Positions 17,777 through 25,225 of a stretch of DNA of 64,000 bases are shown here, one piece after another. Position 1 is the stretch's first letter, and the number at the start of each line of letters is the position of its first letter. Made by a program: the position numbers and the translations under genes. The notes beneath the pieces are model-generated. The model did no database searches. It was not told the origin of the DNA and was given only the letters and a program-made list of their open reading frames with translations. Source of the DNA: Sphingomonas sp. LY29 (GTDB lineage: Bacteria; Pseudomonadota; Alphaproteobacteria; Sphingomonadales; Sphingomonadaceae); assembly GCF_035593985.1 (NCBI RefSeq), contig NZ_CP141587.1, positions 558,001-622,000 on the forward strand, in the 5' to 3' direction.

Positions 17777-17942
17777 CGACACTAAAGCGCTGCCTATATT
17801 CGTCGAGTGGACGATCAGGACGCCTTGATTCCTGATCGATCACAGCCTGACCATTACGAGGCGGAAGAACAGGAACACCGCGGCGCGGGCAAACCCGTGA
17901 CAATATTCCTTGCTGACGAAAAAAATGGCCTTGTCTTGATCC

Positions 17943-18167
17943 TCATCTTGGCGCCGGCGGGCTAAGTAACGTCGTCCGCGCTTCTTTCGCGCCACATCTC
18001 GAACATTTTAATCGCTCCCTAATGTCCGCCAAGCATCCATTCCCGCACGCGCGGGCGAGATCAAAGCCGTCAACCGTCGTTCCGTAACCACAGGCTCCAC
18101 AATCGATCTTGAGCGCACATTTAAAGCGCACGAGATCGCCGGCAGTGTGGACGTGCTTGGTCGACAT
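17943..18167 (-). CDS. Zinc-ribbon protein
   Basis: 74 residues. Two knuckles are visible: CGACGYG (with C at ALKIDCGAC) and LKCSRCGAKEA, spaced by FDLARACGNGCLADIRERL. This is the small sphingomonad zinc-ribbon type that often has unknown function. A diverged 3' fragment of it lies at 8549-8638. The start follows the frame's first ATG at 18167; no strong ribosome site. Confidence 0.6.
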   Translation of the reverse strand: MSTKHVHTAGDLVRFKCALKIDCGACGYGTTVDGFDLARACGNGCLADIRERLKCSRCGAKEARTTLLSPPAPR

Positions 18168-18292
18168 TCCTGCCCGCTACGCGGACGAGAACGATTCGGG
18201 AACATCGAAGTGCTTGCACTGTAGGATTTCTGTGGACAGGTTGAGCAGGGGCAATTCCCGTCGCAAACGCCTGTTAAGGGTCAAACGGAGAC

Positions 18293-18319
18293 TGTCCGCT
18301 TTCGACCCATTGCGGACAT
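18293..18319. repeat. Dispersed palindromic repeat, type A, complete
   Basis: TGTCCGCTTTCGACCCAT followed by TGCGGACAT; eight bases from the stop of the DUF4019 gene that follows, and it may serve as its terminator hairpin. Confidence 0.65.
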
Positions 18320-18327
18320 TTGGACTA

Positions 18328-18720
18328 TCAGCGAACGAAGTACCCGTTCACCGCCCACCCGGAAGCCTCGCGAGCGAGTATTACCGTTTCAAAAGCGTCG
18401 GCTTTGTTGGCGAAGGCCGTCCGAAACTCCACGATCCGATAATCACCATCGGGTGCGCCGGGGAGCGATTTGGTGGGCGTGACCTTCTGGAGTTTCCGAG
18501 AATGAACAACTCCCAATGGTGTTCGAACCGGCTGTACTGCAGCAGCCCACTGTACGCTGGTAATCTGGGACCGGAAAAGCGCACCGGCCTCGCTCCAGCT
18601 GTCGGCCCACTTTTGCTGGTCCACCAAAGCAACCCATTCACCAGCGGCGGCTTCGACCGCGACATTCGAAGGGTCCGCGACAACAAGCGCCGAGACAGCC
18701 ACGATAAGATTACTAAACAC
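18328..18720 (-). CDS. DUF4019 domain protein
   Basis: 130 residues from GTG 18720, chosen because CAGGAGCAACGC lies directly upstream; no ATG is available after it. Residues about 20-130 match DUF4019: GEWVALVDQQKWADSWSEAG, ALFRSQITSVQWAAAV, VRTPLGVV, LPGAPDGDYRIVEFRTAFANK, ETVILARE and a WAVNGYFV end. The N-terminal 18 residues are a signal peptide. Family function is unknown; it is presumed periplasmic. Confidence 0.75.
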   Translation of the reverse strand: MFSNLIVAVSALVVADPSNVAVEAAAGEWVALVDQQKWADSWSEAGALFRSQITSVQWAAAVQPVRTPLGVVHSRKLQKVTPTKSLPGAPDGDYRIVEFRTAFANKADAFETVILAREASGWAVNGYFVR

Positions 18721-18804
18721 GCGTTGCTCCTGCCGAAAGGTAAGCGACGGACAGTGTGACTCCCCCAATAGTCTTATGCAAGTAGCCCCGATCGGCACTG
18801 ACCG

Positions 18805-18832
18805 ATGTCCGCTTTCCACCGATCGCGACATT
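18805..18832. repeat. Dispersed palindromic repeat, type A
   Basis: ATGTCCGCTTTCCACCGATC followed by GCGACATT; the right arm lacks one G. Confidence 0.55.
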
Positions 18833-18959
18833 GAAGCTGAGCGTCTGACGTCGACCGAACGCGAGCATTCCCGCACGTTTCAAAGGCGAGTTTTCAGCAC
18901 TCTCGACAAGCCGTCCTGCCTGGCTCTAGCCTAGCCGACTGTCTCCACCGAGGTGCGCC

Positions 18960-19412
18960 ATGTTCCTGCTACCCCTTCTTACACAGCTGGTTGGGGTAGG
19001 CTCGGCCCCCGGTACGCCGCTCCCACCGCCGCAAGCCGAAAGAACGGAACTGCCACCCGAGTATGTAGCCGACTGCCGCTTGGTGAATGCGGTCGGACGG
19101 GTCGCTCGGCTGCGGGTTCAAGTGGGGAACTTCCCACAGCCAAATGGGCGGATTGTTTCTGCCGATCCTGCGCTCGCGTATCTCCGGCAACCTAGCCTAG
19201 TCATGAGCCGGGTCAGCACCCCCGACGGCCTCGGCGGCTGGGATATGTCTGACACGATCATGATCCAGCAGACTACAAGTGGGGACGTCGGTGTCCGCCT
19301 TGAGACTCGCAATCGGGAGCCGTTGGCAAGTGTCGCGCTCATCTCAACCGCAAAGCGCGATTGGGGAAGAACCTATGAAGCCGGTATGTGTGGCGTGCAG
19401 GTGAAGAACTGA
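18960..19412 (+). CDS. Exported hypothetical protein
   Basis: 150 residues with a short hydrophobic N-terminus (FLLPLLTQLVGVGSAPG) that could be a signal peptide. The rest contains two cysteines (YVADCRLVNAVGRVARL and the C-terminal AGMCGVQVKN) likely to form a disulphide, and a beta-rich middle. Not recognised. Confidence 0.5.
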   Translation: MFLLPLLTQLVGVGSAPGTPLPPPQAERTELPPEYVADCRLVNAVGRVARLRVQVGNFPQPNGRIVSADPALAYLRQPSLVMSRVSTPDGLGGWDMSDTIMIQQTTSGDVGVRLETRNREPLASVALISTAKRDWGRTYEAGMCGVQVKN

Positions 19413-19450
19413 CCAGCTACGCGCGACACGATTGAATGAGCGGCGGATCC

Positions 19451-19480
19451 AATGTCCGCTTTCCACCCCTTGCGGACATT
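19451..19480. repeat. Dispersed palindromic repeat, type A, complete
   Basis: AATGTCCGCTTTCCACCCCT followed by TGCGGACATT. Its right arm overlaps the stop codon of the leftward lipoprotein gene. Confidence 0.65.
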
Positions 19481-19940
19481 ACGTGTCAGCTTGAGCTCTT
19501 GGTGTCTGGCTGCGTACCGATGCGCATGACGGGCGCCGCTCCTCATCATTGGGATAGACTGGGCTGATGCTCACGCACGCCCTAAGCATGCGCTGCACCT
19601 CTACTAGGCACTCTTGCGGGCGAAGATTATCAGCGAGTTCCGCAGGTGCTGACCTTCGGCTCCTACCAAGGAACTCGACCCAGTAGTGGCCCGTGGGGTC
19701 TGGCATAAGGCTCCTTAAATCGGCTCTTGCAGATTGGGCTACCTCCACACCGCAATCAGTAACTGCCTTAACGCAGTTCTCGGGCATGCCGCATTCCCTG
19801 AACGCCGTGTATTCCCAGTGTCCTTCCCACTTGCCAGCAAACACTCTCGGGGCCCCAAAAAGCGGGGAGACGGTTTGATCCGACTGCGATGGCTGGCAGC
19901 CGGAAAGCAACAACGCAGCAAACATAATGGAGTAGCGCAT
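19479..19940 (-). CDS. Lipoprotein, unknown
   Basis: 153 residues. The signal MRYSIMFAALLLSGCQ has a clear lipobox (LLSGC). The mature part has several cysteines (CGMPENCVKAVTDCG) and the segment KWEGHWEYTAF. The last residues are encoded inside a type A repeat. No family recognised. Confidence 0.55.
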   Translation of the reverse strand: MRYSIMFAALLLSGCQPSQSDQTVSPLFGAPRVFAGKWEGHWEYTAFRECGMPENCVKAVTDCGVEVAQSARADLRSLMPDPTGHYWVEFLGRSRRSAPAELADNLRPQECLVEVQRMLRACVSISPVYPNDEERRPSCASVRSQTPRAQADT

Positions 19941-19974
19941 ACCGCATTGAACTCATCGTTATCTCTGTGCAATA

Positions 19975-20000
19975 TCGGCTTGCGACCCATTGCGGACATG
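19975..20000. repeat. Dispersed palindromic repeat, type A
   Basis: TCGGCTTGCGACCCAT followed by TGCGGACATG. The ATG at its right end is the proposed start of the next gene. Confidence 0.6.
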
Positions 20001-20573
20001 CGCTCTTTGCGAGAGTATGTGCTCGTGTCTGAGGGCGATAATCATGTAATTTGGAGTGGTCGGCCTGCGCAGGGCTTAGCGTGGCGGCCGCAAGACTTCG
20101 GCCACACTGCAACCTACACTCTTGTGGGCGCAGTCGTGCTTTTCATGAGCATAAAAGGGGAGCATTGGTTCTTCTTTGCGCTCTCACTTGCTGTGCTAGC
20201 TTACGTCATAGTGGGGCGATTTTACCACGATGCCGCTCTGAGAAAGCGCATCAGCTACAAGCTGACACAACGCGGCTTGGAGGTCTGGCGAGACGGGAAA
20301 GCAAGACCTGAAGGTGTTATTGAGCTCCATCGCCTGAACGATCTCCAGCCCCTCTTCATCACCACCTCGGGCCGAGGCACCGTGGAACTTCCGCCTGGAG
20401 GCTGGGCGAGGCAGCCAGAATGGTTCGACCGTTGGGATAGCATGGTGCCAGCCATGTATCCGTGCCGACGACTTGAACTGCTTGAACATGTGCTACCAGC
20501 ACTGGAAACCATCCGCAGGGAATCCTCCCTTGCGCGATTTGGGAACGTGAAGCCTCCGATCTCACCGACGTAG
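19998..20573 (+). CDS. Two-helix membrane protein with PH-like domain
   Basis: 191 residues from ATG 19998, supplied by the right arm of a repeat; the upstream extension to 19734 overlaps the antisense lipoprotein gene and is rejected. Residues 1-35 are soluble, a helical hairpin follows (about 37-78), then a beta domain: YKLTQRGLEVWRDGKARP, GVIELHRLNDLQPLFIT, GTVELPPGGW. This layout resembles bacterial PH-domain membrane proteins. Assignment is tentative. Confidence 0.55.
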   Translation: MRSLREYVLVSEGDNHVIWSGRPAQGLAWRPQDFGHTATYTLVGAVVLFMSIKGEHWFFFALSLAVLAYVIVGRFYHDAALRKRISYKLTQRGLEVWRDGKARPEGVIELHRLNDLQPLFITTSGRGTVELPPGGWARQPEWFDRWDSMVPAMYPCRRLELLEHVLPALETIRRESSLARFGNVKPPISPT

Positions 20574-20643
20574 CTCGTCCACCCGCCACCCCAACCCGCC
20601 GTAGCGATCGCGGGCAGATCTGATCTAGCCCGATGGCTCGACC

Positions 20644-20670
20644 TGGCCGAAAGCAGACAGTCGGCTTTAG
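20644..20670. repeat. Dispersed palindromic repeat, type B
   Basis: TGGCCGAAAGCAGACAGTCGG followed by CTTTAG. The flank TAGCGATC...ATGGCTCGACC (20604 onward) matches the copy at 9887. Confidence 0.55.
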
Positions 20671-20717
20671 GGCCGAGGGTTAGCAGCTTCGGTCACTCGT
20701 TCAGCTAGGTCAGGGAC

Positions 20718-20744
20718 GACCGCTTTCGACCCATTGCGGACATG
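20718..20744. repeat. Dispersed palindromic repeat, type A
   Basis: GACCGCTTTCGACCCAT followed by TGCGGACATG, 42 bases before the membrane-protein pseudogene. Confidence 0.6.
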
Positions 20745-20785
20745 CGCGCCCACGGTCACACTGCCATCGGGGGGCAAATCGATCG

Positions 20786-21507
20786 ATGGCCAATCTATGG
20801 GCGCGGGATAGGGCGACACCATTCTACTTGGTAGTTGGGCTCATTGGCCTGATGGTCGTCGCCCTCGGCTTTGGATACACCTACGGTCTGCCGATCGCTC
20901 GTGGAAACTTTTCTGCTCCTTGGTTCGTCCATCTGCATGGCGCTGCTTCGCTGGCTTGGGTCTTGTTGTTCATTGGCCAGGCGGCACTGGTGAAATGGCG
21001 CCGAACGCCACTTCATCGACGACTGGGCCAGACAGCGGTTCCCCTCGCGCTGGTGATCTGAGCCAGCGGCATAAGCACCGCACTTTGGGCTGCTGAAAGA
21101 GATATTCCCGAACAGGGCACCGCCGCCACCTCGGCCCTTTCCGGCACGGCAACTGGGCTCACACTTTTCGTGGTGCTGGTCGGGGCGGCGATTCTAAATC
21201 GCAAGCGCCCGGACTGGCACAAAAGGCTCGTATTGCTTGCGACCATCCATGTGCTGTGGCCAGCTTTTTTCGCTTGCGGCATTGGTTTCCAGAAGTTCCC
21301 AATCCGGAGATCTGGCTGGCCCTGGTGCTTGCTTATTCCCCCATTCTATTCGCGGCCGCCCGCGACCAGTGGAAATGCGGCAAGGTTCATCCTGTTTGGC
21401 TGATCATCGCGCCGGCGCTCCTGATTGAACAAACGATAGAGGTGATGTTCTTCGATCAGGGCATCCAGAGGGCTCTTGGACAGTGGCTGTTTGGTGTTCT
21501 CACCTGA
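20786..21507 (+). pseudogene. Membrane protein broken by a stop and a frameshift
   Basis: The frame opens at ATG 20786 and encodes two helices with VHLHGAASLAWVLLFIGQAALV and TPLHRRLGQ. It ends at TGA 21059, probably a former TGG, since the same frame reads on through ASGISTALWAAERDI and a third helix (LTLFVVLVGAAIL). At the T-run 21265-21270 (PAFF) the match moves by one base and continues as HWFPEVPNPEIWLALVLAYS to the stop at 21507. A repaired product would be about 240 residues with six to seven helices; function unknown. Confidence 0.75.
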
Positions 21508-21571
21508 TTGAGAAGTGAATCCCACGTTCGCTTCCCACCCAAAGCTTACCTTCGATCGACCTGACGCGCTG

Positions 21572-21597
21572 ATGTCCGCGATGGGTGGCAATCGGAC
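21572..21597. repeat. Dispersed palindromic repeat, type A, reverse orientation
   Basis: ATGTCCGCGATGGGTGGCAA followed by TCGGAC. Confidence 0.55.
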
Positions 21598-21603
21598 GTT
21601 GCG

Positions 21604-21882
21604 TCAGAGACATGGCCCGACGACGCATGAAGCTGACAAGGCCATCATTGGCAGGGTAAGGAAAGAAACGAGCGTATACACTGAGCCTACTAAGGCAATG
21701 ACGCTACGTCGCCACCCAGACGCAAGCAGCGCGGCCATGCCTATGACCCAAACTGAGATAAGGACGGTAGCAAGCCACCAGCCCGGCGATCCACTCAGCA
21801 AAATGTGAGCTTGAGCGAGTGGGTAGAGGATGAGCGGTGGGCTGAGCAGCATCACCGCCAGTGTGCGAAAGGTGCGGGTCAT
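21604..21882 (-). CDS. Small membrane protein, unknown
   Basis: 92 residues with three hydrophobic helices (about 8-30, 34-53 and 58-88: AVMLLSPPLILYPLAQAHIL, WLATVLISVWVIGMAALLAS, VIALVGSVYTLVSFLTLPMM). No recognised family. The N-terminus is basic, suggesting an inside start. Confidence 0.5.
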   Translation of the reverse strand: MTRTFRTLAVMLLSPPLILYPLAQAHILLSGSPGWWLATVLISVWVIGMAALLASGWRRSVIALVGSVYTLVSFLTLPMMALSASCVVGPCL

Positions 21883-21913
21883 GAGGGGAACCTAGCCAAC
21901 TGCCAATACCGCA

Positions 21914-21942
21914 ACGGATCGTTAGCGGACGGTTGGTTAGCG
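21914..21942. repeat. Dispersed palindromic repeat, type B
   Basis: ACGGATCGTTAGCGGACGG followed by TTGGTTAGCG. Confidence 0.45.
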
Positions 21943-21980
21943 CCGCGCAGATTCTTTTCAAAGACGTAGACGGCGCTTTG

Positions 21981-22472
21981 CTAGCGGATGAGATCCATGG
22001 TGCCGTTCTCATTCACTATGCGGAGCCGGTCCGGGGGCGTCAGCTCCATAGTGACTGGCAGACGCAGGATTGCATAACCCTGCTCCTCTTGCGCCATGAT
22101 CCGCTCGTCACAACCCCGCTCTGTTCTCATGGACCCATCGATTCCCAGCGCAAGCTTGTCACCATTGCGTGTCCAGCCGTTAAGCTGAAGCGAGTTGCAG
22201 CCCAAGAATGCCGTCGTTGTCGCCCTTGGAGCGCCGATGTTAAAGGAACCGTCCGGTCGCTGCGCTGCTACGGGCGGGCCCTCGGCGCCAAGCTCCAGCC
22301 AGGCGCCTGACGCCGCCTGCCCGTTTACGGACAGGATTGACCACCTTCCGCGCAGGTCGTCAGTAACGACCGGAGGCCGAACATCCTCATGCGGATGCGC
22401 GGCGGGCGGGATCGATCCGGCGCTAGCACAGGCTGCCAGTCCGAACGGAAGAATAAAGGCAGATACATTCAT
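21981..22472 (-). CDS. META-domain (HslJ-like) lipoprotein
   Basis: 163 residues from ATG 22472; the frame runs 17 residues further upstream, but this ATG starts a lipoprotein signal (NVSAFILPFGLAACAS). The mature part matches META/HslJ: LRGRWSILSVNGQAA, AFLGCNSLQLNGWTRNGDKLA, MRTERGCDE and ILRLPVTMELTPPDRLRIVNENG. HslJ-type proteins are envelope proteins tied to heat or novobiocin stress. The paired cysteines (GCNS and RGCDE) are characteristic. Confidence 0.82.
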   Translation of the reverse strand: MNVSAFILPFGLAACASAGSIPPAAHPHEDVRPPVVTDDLRGRWSILSVNGQAASGAWLELGAEGPPVAAQRPDGSFNIGAPRATTTAFLGCNSLQLNGWTRNGDKLALGIDGSMRTERGCDERIMAQEEQGYAILRLPVTMELTPPDRLRIVNENGTMDLIR

Positions 22473-22525
22473 GCCGATGCGCTTAGCAGGACAAAACTGA
22501 ACCTTGTCGTGCAAAGGGCCCATCC

Positions 22526-22548
22526 GAATGTCCGCGATGGGTGGAGAG
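22526..22548. repeat. Dispersed palindromic repeat, type A, reverse orientation, truncated
   Basis: GAATGTCCGCGATGGGTGG followed by AGAG; the other arm is missing. Confidence 0.5.
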
Positions 22549-22677
22549 AGGTCACCCTATCGCAGCCTAGGCGAACGTCGGATTTAATCGCCCAACGTCT
22601 CAAAAGCGGACCCGTCTGCTTCCGGCCAGTTTCCGCCGGCGTTGCGGCTTCTACTGTGGAAGGAGACACTGGGTGGG

Positions 22678-23470
22678 TCATAAATGAACACCTGCACCTG
22701 TGAGACCCAAGGGACCGACGGCCATCCATATGGCCATTGCGATCATCATCAGGTTTTCTGTGAGCGAGACGAAGCCGAGAGGGACGTTGCTGGAGCCGCC
22801 GACGCAAGCGCACTTCAGCTCGCGCTTGTCGATATACACGGCCTTGAAGACCGAAATCGCGCTGATCGTACCAATGAAGAGCGCAATTGGAACTGACAAC
22901 CAACTAAGAGCCCCGGCCACCATGAGAACGCCGGCGAAACCTTCCGCGAATGGATATATATATAGCTGTACGCCACCCACCGCTTCGCCAGCAGGTCGTA
23001 ATTCAAGAACATGGTGGCGAAGCTCTCGACATTCTGGAGCGTCAGGAGCGCCAGCACGACCATCGAGAAGCCTATGAACCACTCCACGGCGCGGATCGTG
23101 AGAACGCTTCCGGTGACCGCATAGGTTGCGCCCGCAGCCATCAGCGCGGTCATGGCGAACAGGACGAAAACGGGGGTGTAGCTCAAGGCCTTTGGGTCCG
23201 CCACGTGCTTGCCTAGGAAGCGGCGCAAGTCGTCGTAGCCGCCGATGCGCTTGCCGCCGATGAAGGTTTGAGGGGTCGTCGCGACTCCATGTTCCGCCTT
23301 AAAGGCGTCAGTTTCCTCTCGCGTAGTAAGGTGGTGGTCTTCCACCTCGTATCCGGAGCTTTGAGAAGATCGACCGCTTTGAGCCCGTATGGGCAGGTAT
23401 GAGAAGGCATGACCATTCTGTGGATCACCGCCTTTTTTGCTGTGACCGGATTATTGGTCGTGCCCGACAT
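22678..23470 (-). pseudogene. Glutaredoxin-MauE fusion, two frameshifts
   Basis: Starts at ATG 23470 and reads a glutaredoxin-like segment (VMPSHTCPYGLKAVDLLK). Near 23360 one base is missing and the match continues in another frame (VEDHHLTTREETDAFKAEHG, TTPQTFIGGKRIGGYDDL) into MauE/DoxX-type helices (LFAMTALMAAGATYAV, FIGFSMVVLALLTLQNVESF). At a TA tract (22954-22964) two extra bases shift it again; the rest (YPFAEGFAGVLMVAGALSWL, FKAVYIDKRELKCACVGGSS) ends at 22678. The intact family is a redox membrane protein of about 250 residues. A MerR-type promoter precedes it. Confidence 0.85.
22954..22964. repeat. TA microsatellite inside the glutaredoxin-MauE gene
   Basis: ATATATATATA. Removing one TA unit restores the frame SYIYPFAEG, so tract length decides the reading frame downstream of this point. 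Confidence 0.7.
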
Positions 23471-23500
23471 TTCTAATCTCCTTGAAATGATGTCGGCAGC

Positions 23501-23532
23501 TATATAGGTCCCGTACTATGGTACAGAGTCAA
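23501..23532 (-). promoter_or_regulatory. MerR-type promoter/operator for the glutaredoxin-MauE gene
   Basis: Leftward -35 TTGACT (complement of 23527-23532) and -10 TATATA (23501-23506) are 19-20 bases apart. The long spacer contains the dyad GTAC-CATA-GTAC (23513-23524). An over-long spacer with a central dyad is the hallmark of MerR-regulated promoters. Confidence 0.65.
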
Positions 23533-23922
23533 AGGGTGTCTTCGCTAACAATTGGCACGCTTGCTGCCGCCGGTGGCGTGGGGGTGGAAACCATTCGTTT
23601 CTACCAGCGCAAAGGTCTGCTGGCGCAGCCAACTCGCGAGAGCGGAATCAGGCGCTATGGGTCAGAAGACCTGCGCCGCCTGCGGTTCATCAAGCGGGCT
23701 CAGACAGCGGGCTTTACCCTGGAGGAGATCAAGGAGCTCCTGATGCTGGATGCAGGCCAGAATCGCAGCCGAGCGAGAAGCCTGGCTGTAAGTCGCGTCG
23801 AGGCTCTCGATGCGAAGATTGCTGAACTGAGAGCTGCTCGAAACTCGCTCAAAAGGCTCGCCACCGAGTGTGGTGAGGGATCGAAGGGACCTTGCCCCAT
23901 CCTATCCTCGTTCAGCGTTTGA
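23518..23922 (+). CDS. MerR-family regulator lacking the first mercury cysteine
   Basis: 134 residues from ATG 23518, or GTG 23536, which would leave the operator outside the coding region. The winged helix is clear (TIGTLAAAGGVGVETIRFYQRKGLL, SGIRRYGSEDLRRLRFIKRAQTAGFTLEEI). The C-terminus has CGEGSKGPC, matching the second and third Hg-binding cysteines of MerR (C117 and C126). The position of C82 holds no cysteine (LLMLDAGQNRSRAR). It may therefore sense a different metal or thiol stress. It is divergent from the broken glutaredoxin-MauE gene, its likely target. Confidence 0.85.
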   Translation: MVQSQRVSSLTIGTLAAAGGVGVETIRFYQRKGLLAQPTRESGIRRYGSEDLRRLRFIKRAQTAGFTLEEIKELLMLDAGQNRSRARSLAVSRVEALDAKIAELRAARNSLKRLATECGEGSKGPCPILSSFSV

Positions 23923-24037
23923 GGTCTGTCTGCGACCTCCGCGGTTGTCGAGAGAGGCCGTTTGCGCGGAACCATTCGAGCAACGTCCGCTTCTCGCGGG
24001 CCTCGCCAACAAGCAGATCGTCCGCGATCGGCCAATT

Positions 24038-24055
24038 GCGAACGGTCTGCTGTCT
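24038..24055. repeat. Dispersed palindromic repeat, type B, partial
   Basis: TGCGAACGGTCTGCTGTC within the 274-base gap between the MerR and YceI genes, where no gene is supported. Confidence 0.4.
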
Positions 24056-24196
24056 ACGCATGGCGGCCGTTGCCGGCGCACTAATTGGAGTTCGCACATC
24101 GCCTACCCAAGCGTCGGGCCGTCCTTGGTAGGGCACAGGTGGTTCGATGTAATAATTACGCTCAAAAGGTCTCCGAATGACGTTTGTGCCGCCGAC

Positions 24197-24820
24197 TTAC
24201 GAGGGCTCCTGCAGTTTAAATTCGGCCTCCAGTCGCAGAGTGACTTCGTCACCCAGCAGCGGCAGCCCATAAATGATGCCAAAGTCCGACCGCTTGATTT
24301 TCGCCTCTCCGTCGAAGCCAACGGTATACTTCTTGTCGGCGGGACTGACGCCGGCCTGATTGAAATCGGCTTTGATGACGATTGGACGCGTAACGCCGCG
24401 CAATGTCAGATCGCCCGAAATACTGGCTGTATCTCGATCGACAATCCGAATGCTGGACGCACGAAATGTGGTCGCCGGGTGGTTCTTGGTATCGAAGAAA
24501 TCCGCGGTCTGAAGATGTTGATCCAGACCTTTGCTGAACGTCCCGGCACTTTCCATCATGACCGTCGCATTCAGGCGGCTTGCTGACGGTTTTTCAACGT
24601 TCAAGTCGAGGTTTGCGAACACATTGGTGAATTGCCCCGCATACGTCGAGAATCCCATGTGGCTAACTGACCAAGTGATTTTGCCGTGAGCAGGATCTAG
24701 CACATAAAGTCCGGAACGCGCCTCTGTGGGATTCCGCGTGAGAAGGCCGGTTTGAGCCCAAGCAGCGCCTGACAACGCCGTTACGCAGATAACGCTAATC
24801 ATGATCATCTTCTTGGCCAC
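24197..24820 (-). CDS. YceI-family protein
   Basis: 207 residues from GTG 24820, with GGAG seven bases upstream; ATG 24808 is an alternative. A signal peptide (MIMISVICVTALSGAAWAQ) leads into a YceI lipocalin-like barrel: SGLYVLDPAHGKITWSVSHM, GFSTYAGQFTNVFANLDLN, DFFDTKNHPATTFRASS, GDLTLRGVTRPIVIKADF and KRSDFGI. YceI proteins bind isoprenoid-type lipids in the periplasm. It is the second gene of a unit led by the 32-residue microprotein ending 35 bases upstream. Confidence 0.88.
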   Translation of the reverse strand: MAKKMIMISVICVTALSGAAWAQTGLLTRNPTEARSGLYVLDPAHGKITWSVSHMGFSTYAGQFTNVFANLDLNVEKPSASRLNATVMMESAGTFSKGLDQHLQTADFFDTKNHPATTFRASSIRIVDRDTASISGDLTLRGVTRPIVIKADFNQAGVSPADKKYTVGFDGEAKIKRSDFGIIYGLPLLGDEVTLRLEAEFKLQEPS

Positions 24821-24855
24821 GTCGATCTCCCCGAAACATAAAACGGTAGGGCGCT

Positions 24856-24954
24856 TTACCCACCAATGAAGGACGAAAAAGCTATCACGGCTGGCAAGCC
24901 GAAAGCGATTGTCGAGCCTACAACTACAACTTCGAACTTTTCCCGAATGGTCAT
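24856..24954 (-). CDS. Microprotein 1 of a paralogous pair, 32 aa, single membrane helix
   Basis: ATG 24954 with GGAGAGACATA just before it, stop TAA at 24856. It reads MTIREKFEVVVVGSTIAFGL and then a hydrophobic tail ending in GG. A charged 7-residue head precedes a single helix of about 22 residues. It is close to identical in pattern to microprotein 2 at 27118-27216 (same length, shared MT-REK-EV--VGSTIAFGLPA). Such conservation between two loci, plus good ribosome sites at both, supports translation. No family known to me. It may be a small membrane regulator. Confidence 0.7.
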   Translation of the reverse strand: MTIREKFEVVVVGSTIAFGLPAVIAFSSFIGG

Positions 24955-25011
24955 TATGTCTCTCCGAAACGCCCGCGACATTGCGGTGCAATTGTATTAG
25001 CTCGACGGCGC

Positions 25012-25055
25012 CCGCAGGTGGCTCGGAAGATGTTGATCGATACCGCAGATTCGAC
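25012..25055 (-). promoter_or_regulatory. Shared upstream box, copy 1
   Basis: CCGCAGGTGGC (25012), TTGA (25033) and ACCGCAGA (25042) occur with exactly the same spacing upstream of the second microprotein operon (27283, 27304, 27313). Here the right half of the dyad is degraded. It lies between microprotein 1 and the divergent MreB-like gene. Confidence 0.6.
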
Positions 25056-25225
25056 TGTATGATTACAAGAAGTCCGCAGAATCAGCTGGGCCGCACGGGA
25101 TGCCGGATTCTAGGGGCCTTGATGGGTAACGGTTTCCTCACGCGAGACTCGGTTCGATTGACTCCGGATGCTAGACGTCAGGTTGCCGGTTTCCCTGGCC
25201 GACGGCTCGCCGAAGGAACACGTGA

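Noticed and set aside
17807..17965. Rightward acidic open frame from GTG 17807 (VDDQDALIPDRSQPDH...)
   Set aside because: It overlaps the end of the zinc-ribbon gene, has no ribosome site and no recognisable relatives.
14369..22548. CRISPR array from repeated short sequences
   Set aside because: Copies are irregularly spaced, lie between genes, vary in sequence and have no uniform spacers.
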